Of a stretch of DNA of 64,000 bases, positions 59,791 to 64,000 are shown piece by piece. The notes beneath the pieces were generated by a model, which saw nothing but the letters and a program-made list of their open reading frames with translations, was not told the origin of the DNA and did no database searches. Each line of letters opens with the position of its first letter. Position 1 is the first letter of the stretch. The position numbers were made by a program, and so were the translations under genes. This DNA comes from Paralvinella palmiformis. Taxonomy: Eukaryota > Annelida > Polychaeta > Terebellida > Alvinellidae. The stretch lies in the NCBI GenBank assembly GCA_025642065.1, contig JAODUP010000320.1, positions 377,001 through 441,000 of the forward strand. The letters run 5' to 3'.

Positions 59791-60429
59791 AGTTAAACAA
59801 TGTCAAAATTAATGATGTCCTGATATCAATGTGAATTATTGCTTATGGCTGAATCTAGTATGTCGTTGTGTTGCTCTGTTCTTTGATCAATCCACTTATT
59901 ATCGTTATAAACCTATGTAGTACAAATAAATCCTTGGGTACGTGCATCTTTACCGGCGAGAGCACAGAGCAATCGCGTTCATTAACATGTTTGTGATTGT
60001 ATCTATTTGTTCAGGAGTCAATAGGAAGACAGCTTTAGGCTATATTGGTCCCTCAATTTCCTGATAAATTGTTACCTTTAAGAAATTTCGTATCGTCTAT
60101 GAGCAAAATGTTTATAAATGGAAATTGTGAAATAAACTATCTATCTAATCAAGATATTAAAAAAACAATAAGCATCAATGTTGAAATTCCCTTATATTCG
60201 TTGCTCTCACATTTAAGTGGAGACCTAAACACAAATATGAAAGTCATCTATATCAACGTGTCATCGTCCGAGATAAGCAAAGATAGATAAAATATCCTGG
60301 TTAATGACGCATTAATAATTTTGAAATTATCATCAAGATGCCATTTTTTGTATCTATGTTAGACAGATTATTGGTTTTTGTAGGAAATATGTGTTTCTGG
60401 GAGAAATCTTCGTGTCCCAGGAGCAGCCT

Positions 60430-60770
60430 TGATACGAGAGAAGGCTGTCAAAGACACCGAGCTATTTCTCCTCCGGGACATGATGAATAATGGACGACCG
60501 GACCAATGAGCTGACTGCCCAAGCCAGTTACATAGTTACCCGAACTACCGTGATGAGCTCTGGCATTGGATATGTAATTATCCCCCAGGGGAGGCGCATC
60601 GTCATTCTGCGCTCCCTAAGTCAAATACTGTTAGACCAATTGCACTACACCCACCAAGGTGCTGAGAAGTATACACTACGCGCGAAGTGTGATGTGTTTT
60701 GACATATCATTAACAAATACATCGATGACACGATAACGAGTTGTGCGCCGTGCCAAACGCACCAATGTTA
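60430..60770 (+). mobile_element. Gypsy-type pol fragment (end of RNase H to integrase zinc domain)
   Basis: Readings in two frames give LFLLRDMMNNGRPDQ, LHSYPNYRDEL and LHYTHQGAEKYTLRAKCDVF, then SCAPCQTHQC, matching the linker and HHCC zinc region before the integrase core. Stops and frame changes break it. It is unrelated in sequence to the 45.6-kb element. Confidence 0.7.
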
Positions 60771-60849
60771 AAAAGCCAGTGTCCATCTGGGTTGAGGTAA
60801 TCGTAACCAGTATATCACTAATGGTTTTCATATTAACAATAAAACACAG

Positions 60850-60962
<113 letters not shown>

Positions 60963-61112
60963 TTAATAAGAACATTTTTATTTATTTTAAAATTAAAAAA
61001 AATTTAATTTAAATTAATAAGATTAATGTAAATATGTACATGTATACGTAGATTTGAAATATATTCATTGATATTCTTGAGGCAGATCTTGATATCACTG
61101 ACAACTAATCAG

Positions 61113-61238
61113 TACAGGTAGTCGTCGACTTATGACTTGCGACTACGCAACTTGCCATTATTCGACTTTACAACCGGTCGGCGGTTCGATATAAGGTGAT
61201 TATAATATCAGTAAGTGATAAGTCGACGACTACCTGTA
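61113..61238. mobile_element. 126-bp MITE with TA flanks (CAGGTAGTCGTCGACTTAT ends)
   Basis: Near-perfect 19-bp inverted ends (61115-61133 and 61218-61236), flanked by TA on both sides, the target preference of Tc1/mariner/pogo elements. About 85 bp of unique core with an internal CGGTCGGCGGTTCG phrase. Confidence 0.8.
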
Positions 61239-61527
61239 TTTGATACGATATATGCTTAATATTAGAAGATCTCTTCCCCAATAATCAAACATGGCCGTAC
61301 GTTCGATATGATCTTCGTAAGCTATATATAAAACTAAATGCAATAACAGTATGACTTCACCATGACTTGAGGGCCATTAATAAACTTAATTTAGCAAATA
61401 TATAAATATCAGATTCCGGATTAACAACTTAAATCAACACAACACCAATCATACAATTACACATCATACATCAGCCATACTGTTTACATACACTTGGTTC
61501 AGTGTGAGCTTAATTTAGAACGAAGTG

Positions 61528-61923
61528 TTACATCAAGATGTCGGCAGCCCGATGCAGAACCAACGACGCATTGATGCTATCCAGATGGTAGATCATCAGG
61601 ACAGCGTTCCCGATAACGTCAGATATTGAGTGGAGCAGGAGCATGGGGTGAAGCAGATATTTCTTGGTAAGATCCATTTCCCTCCTAAGTTCCCCCCTTC
61701 TTCCATTTCGTGCCCCTATACCAATGAAGACTGGTTCAGAATAGTTGAGAATGGCGTCTGGTAACTCATATTTTGCACAAAAACGCAGAAATGAAGAAAT
61801 ACATTCATAAATTGATACTGAAGACAGACACATGACACAAGATCTGAATGACAAAAGATGTCTCTCGGAAGTACGTAAACAAATGGCGAGTATGGAAACA
61901 ATACTGGAACGGCAGCTAAACAC
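61528..61923 (-). CDS. Unassigned 131-codon ORF
   Basis: Not recognised. The longest open frame in the last 14 kb not explained by a transposon or simple repeat. It has a mixed composition without low complexity, a Cys-rich first half (CVMCLSSVSIYECISSFLRFC) and a helical second half (DLTKKYLLHPMLLLHSISDVIGNAV). It could be one exon of a host gene, a decayed transposon ORF or chance. No splice context convinced me. Confidence 0.2.
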   Translation of the reverse strand: MFSCRSSIVSILAICLRTSERHLLSFRSCVMCLSSVSIYECISSFLRFCAKYELPDAILNYSEPVFIGIGARNGRRGELRREMDLTKKYLLHPMLLLHSISDVIGNAVLMIYHLDSINASLVLHRAADILM

Positions 61924-62299
61924 TTAATAGATTATGATAAAATAACGACAAAAAGGCTTAATTTATTGGATTAGTGAAACTTTTATACGGATTTTACAAC
62001 CTTGTTTTGACTCCCCCGCCCAAAATAAATACAATTCTGGCACTGATGCAGTGTCACGGATAAAAGCAAAGCGTGATTGGCAGACTTGCAAACAATTAAA
62101 GATGCAAGTCAGATTTGCGATCACAGTGAAAACGGCAGAACTACTAAATGAATATTTTATAAGTTTCTTGTAACACCAAATTAAGCTAAACAATATACTT
62201 CTGGTATTAGTCGATTTTCCACCCGATATCATCGAAGAGATGCAGTCAGGTCATGGAGGGGGCCGTTTGGTTAAATACACGATGTAAGATGACTTATTC

Positions 62300-62375
62300 T
62301 GTGAGAAAACCTCGTCAGTTGCCTGGTTGGATGAACAATACTCCTCCTACTATAGTGCCAAGGCCGGGATTATCA
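62300..62375 (-). mobile_element. SINE body fragment (41.4 kb family)
   Basis: The reverse complement shares ATCCCGGCC, GGCACTA(T/G)AGTAGGAGGAG-like sequence and CCAACCAGGCAACTG with 41465-41520. Confidence 0.65.
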
Positions 62376-63289
62376 GTCTTTTGGTAATACATGTAATGAG
62401 AGAGCTGATGTTGTTAAAGATATGGATCTTTGACGTAAAACCAGCTAGATGTTCATTCCAATGAGCAGTTCGTACTCAAAGGAAAGGCTGTGGCGTACTT
62501 TACAAAAAGTTAAATCAATCAGTGTAAATAAAATGTTTTTTTTTAAAGATATGTTTTATGGGGGAAAAGCAGTGTGTTTTAGCACGTGCCATTACTACCA
62601 CTACTAAATGGTGTGACCTATGGTTTTTACACAATCCGTGCATGTATTTAATATATGGTATTTAATGCGCGCCTCTTATCAAATTCTTGTTTTTCTTAGG
62701 TTTGCCCATCTCACACAAAAACATAATAAATTGCATGTCCCCCTCCCGTCCGATAAAATATCTTCCTAATGATTTTATTATCTTGTTTTGGTTATTTTTA
62801 TGTTAATAACAAATCAAACTACGAAATATAAAGCAATGCACGATCACTAGTTTACAAGAGTAACGCGCAGATAGATTTTGTCAAGTTCCCCGGATGTTTT
62901 TGAAGCACTCATTGTTTGTGTTGTAATTTAACTAAAAGGGATAATGAGAAAATTTGAGGAAATAAGTGGCTTTTTCAGACCAGCATTATTATGGCTGTAA
63001 GTTATTACTGTATTGTTTATTCAAATGGCCTCTCATCCGGGTTGATTTTCGGTTTGTGGTTTGTGGTGAATCTAGGTGATGCCCCATGCATCAATCGGTA
63101 CATTATTTAAAGGTCATTCACCAAGTCTAGGTCTGTTAATGGAACTAACAAATCGTTCAATGGGTCGTTATCTATCAGATCATCGTCTGCTGCTGATCTA
63201 TCTTCACGTTAACGACTGGAATCATGAGATATTTTGAGTGATGACGTTGTTTGCATTCCTCAGTGTGATATTGCATCCTCATCTTTCCA
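62376..63289. other. Spacer without recognised features
   Basis: No gene, SINE or RNA recognised. Confidence 0.4.
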
Positions 63290-63650
63290 TCACCTCATAT
63301 CCCACAGTTTGTACAGAGTGAAAGTATTTGTTGATTTTCCTCTATCAATTGGTTGGATGTTTATCGAATGTATATTTTTTCCTGGACTCCAGACATGCAC
63401 ATAAATTGACAGATTTCTTCTGTTGAATACACAATTGTCTCGGCTGAATGTGAGGTTGTATGTCCTAAGCCGATCAAACAGTCGACGTAAGTTGTCATCA
63501 CGTTCGACTTGGACGAGGCCATGGACCAAAATATCATCACAGATGTTAAATGTATTGGACAGGCCATGCATTGATGTATGGCTGTGATGTTGAGACATCT
63601 ACAGCAGAGCTTAACCCGAACATCAGCCTTTTGTATTTGCACTGAAGGTT
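63290..63650 (-). mobile_element. Gypsy-type RT fragment, minus strand
   Basis: Minus-strand frames read LMFGLSSAVD (about 63626-63597), then in another frame GLSNTFNICDDILVHG (the catalytic DD) and LRRLFDRLRTYNLTFSRDNCVF. This is the RT palm region of a Gypsy element. At least one frameshift separates the parts. The rest of the element is not recognisable towards the window end. Confidence 0.75.
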
Positions 63651-64000
63651 CTGATATAGCTTAAGTCGGGTGCTCGATCGATAAAGCACCATAGAATTGT
63701 TTTGTTTCCCATATCTAGCATACATGTTAACAAATTAGGTCAGAACGGACAAACTAAACACTAACACAAACCGTTTTTCTAAGTTTCCAATAGTATATCG
63801 ATAGTTTATATCGATAACTTAAGTCTTCTGTTATTGACACGTTTTACAACCTCATAGTGGTACTATCCATGTATTTGATGTCCGGAACTGCTGTAGATAG
63901 ACCACCCAACAGAGAGTTGTGTGATAAATCTGGATTAAGCTTAATGGCCAACTCGCGACATTTACTGGAGCCAAATATAATTAGTTATTCTCAAGTTGGA
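63651..64000. other. Window end, no feature recognised
   Basis: It could hold more of the minus-strand Gypsy element (its upstream side), but no motif is visible. Confidence 0.35.

Overview
The window is animal nuclear DNA: AT-rich, with GT-AG introns, dozens of (AT)n and (CA)n arrays, tRNA-derived SINEs, LINEs and Ty3/Gypsy-type elements. The repeat style and the domain shuffling of the host genes suggest a lophotrochozoan, most likely a mollusc. That is an inference; nothing seen is diagnostic of a species. I assembled three host genes by hand, matching splice sites and codon phase.

(1) 3.5-7.6 kb, plus strand: an SLC16/monocarboxylate-transporter-like gene in three coding exons (792 aa) with a long cytoplasmic loop. 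(2) 12.5-21.7 kb, minus strand: an eight-exon gene for a 312-aa protein with an N-myristoylation signal, four degenerate EF-hand units and a C-terminal death domain. Several exons are very short. All phases agree and the total length is an exact multiple of three. This is the best candidate for an undescribed host protein. (3) 36.4-44.3 kb, plus strand: a nine-exon gene for a 450-aa protein with TPR, ankyrin-type and SAM modules, including one likely GC-AG intron.

The rest is mainly transposon-derived. At 0-1.7 kb lies an endonuclease/RT LINE remnant. The introns of the EF-hand/death gene carry minisatellites, SINEs and a CR1/L2-like LINE. From 24.8 to 32.4 kb is a rearranged zone built around foldback elements, whose ends are tandem 15-mers (GGACATTTAGCCAAC). 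A second, nested family uses another 15-mer (GGACAGTTGCTCACC) on the same plan. One LINE reverse transcriptase is split into a plus-strand 5' part (27.4-27.6 kb) and a minus-strand 3' part (30.2-31.2 kb). This is best explained by an inversion between ~570-bp inverted foldback copies. Inside the inverted piece is a diverged copy of exon 4 of the EF-hand/death gene with its flanks.

At 32.4-34.3 kb there is an RNase H LINE fragment inserted in a repeat (its empty counterpart is at 52 kb), and a MITE rich in CCCGTTTC. A decayed but complete LTR retrotransposon (167-bp LTRs, 3 differences) occupies 45.6-50.3 kb. From 50 to 64 kb I found only repeats: LINE and Gypsy fragments, a direct segmental duplication, SINEs, a small TA-flanked MITE and one unassigned ORF.

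The three host genes show no sign of working together.
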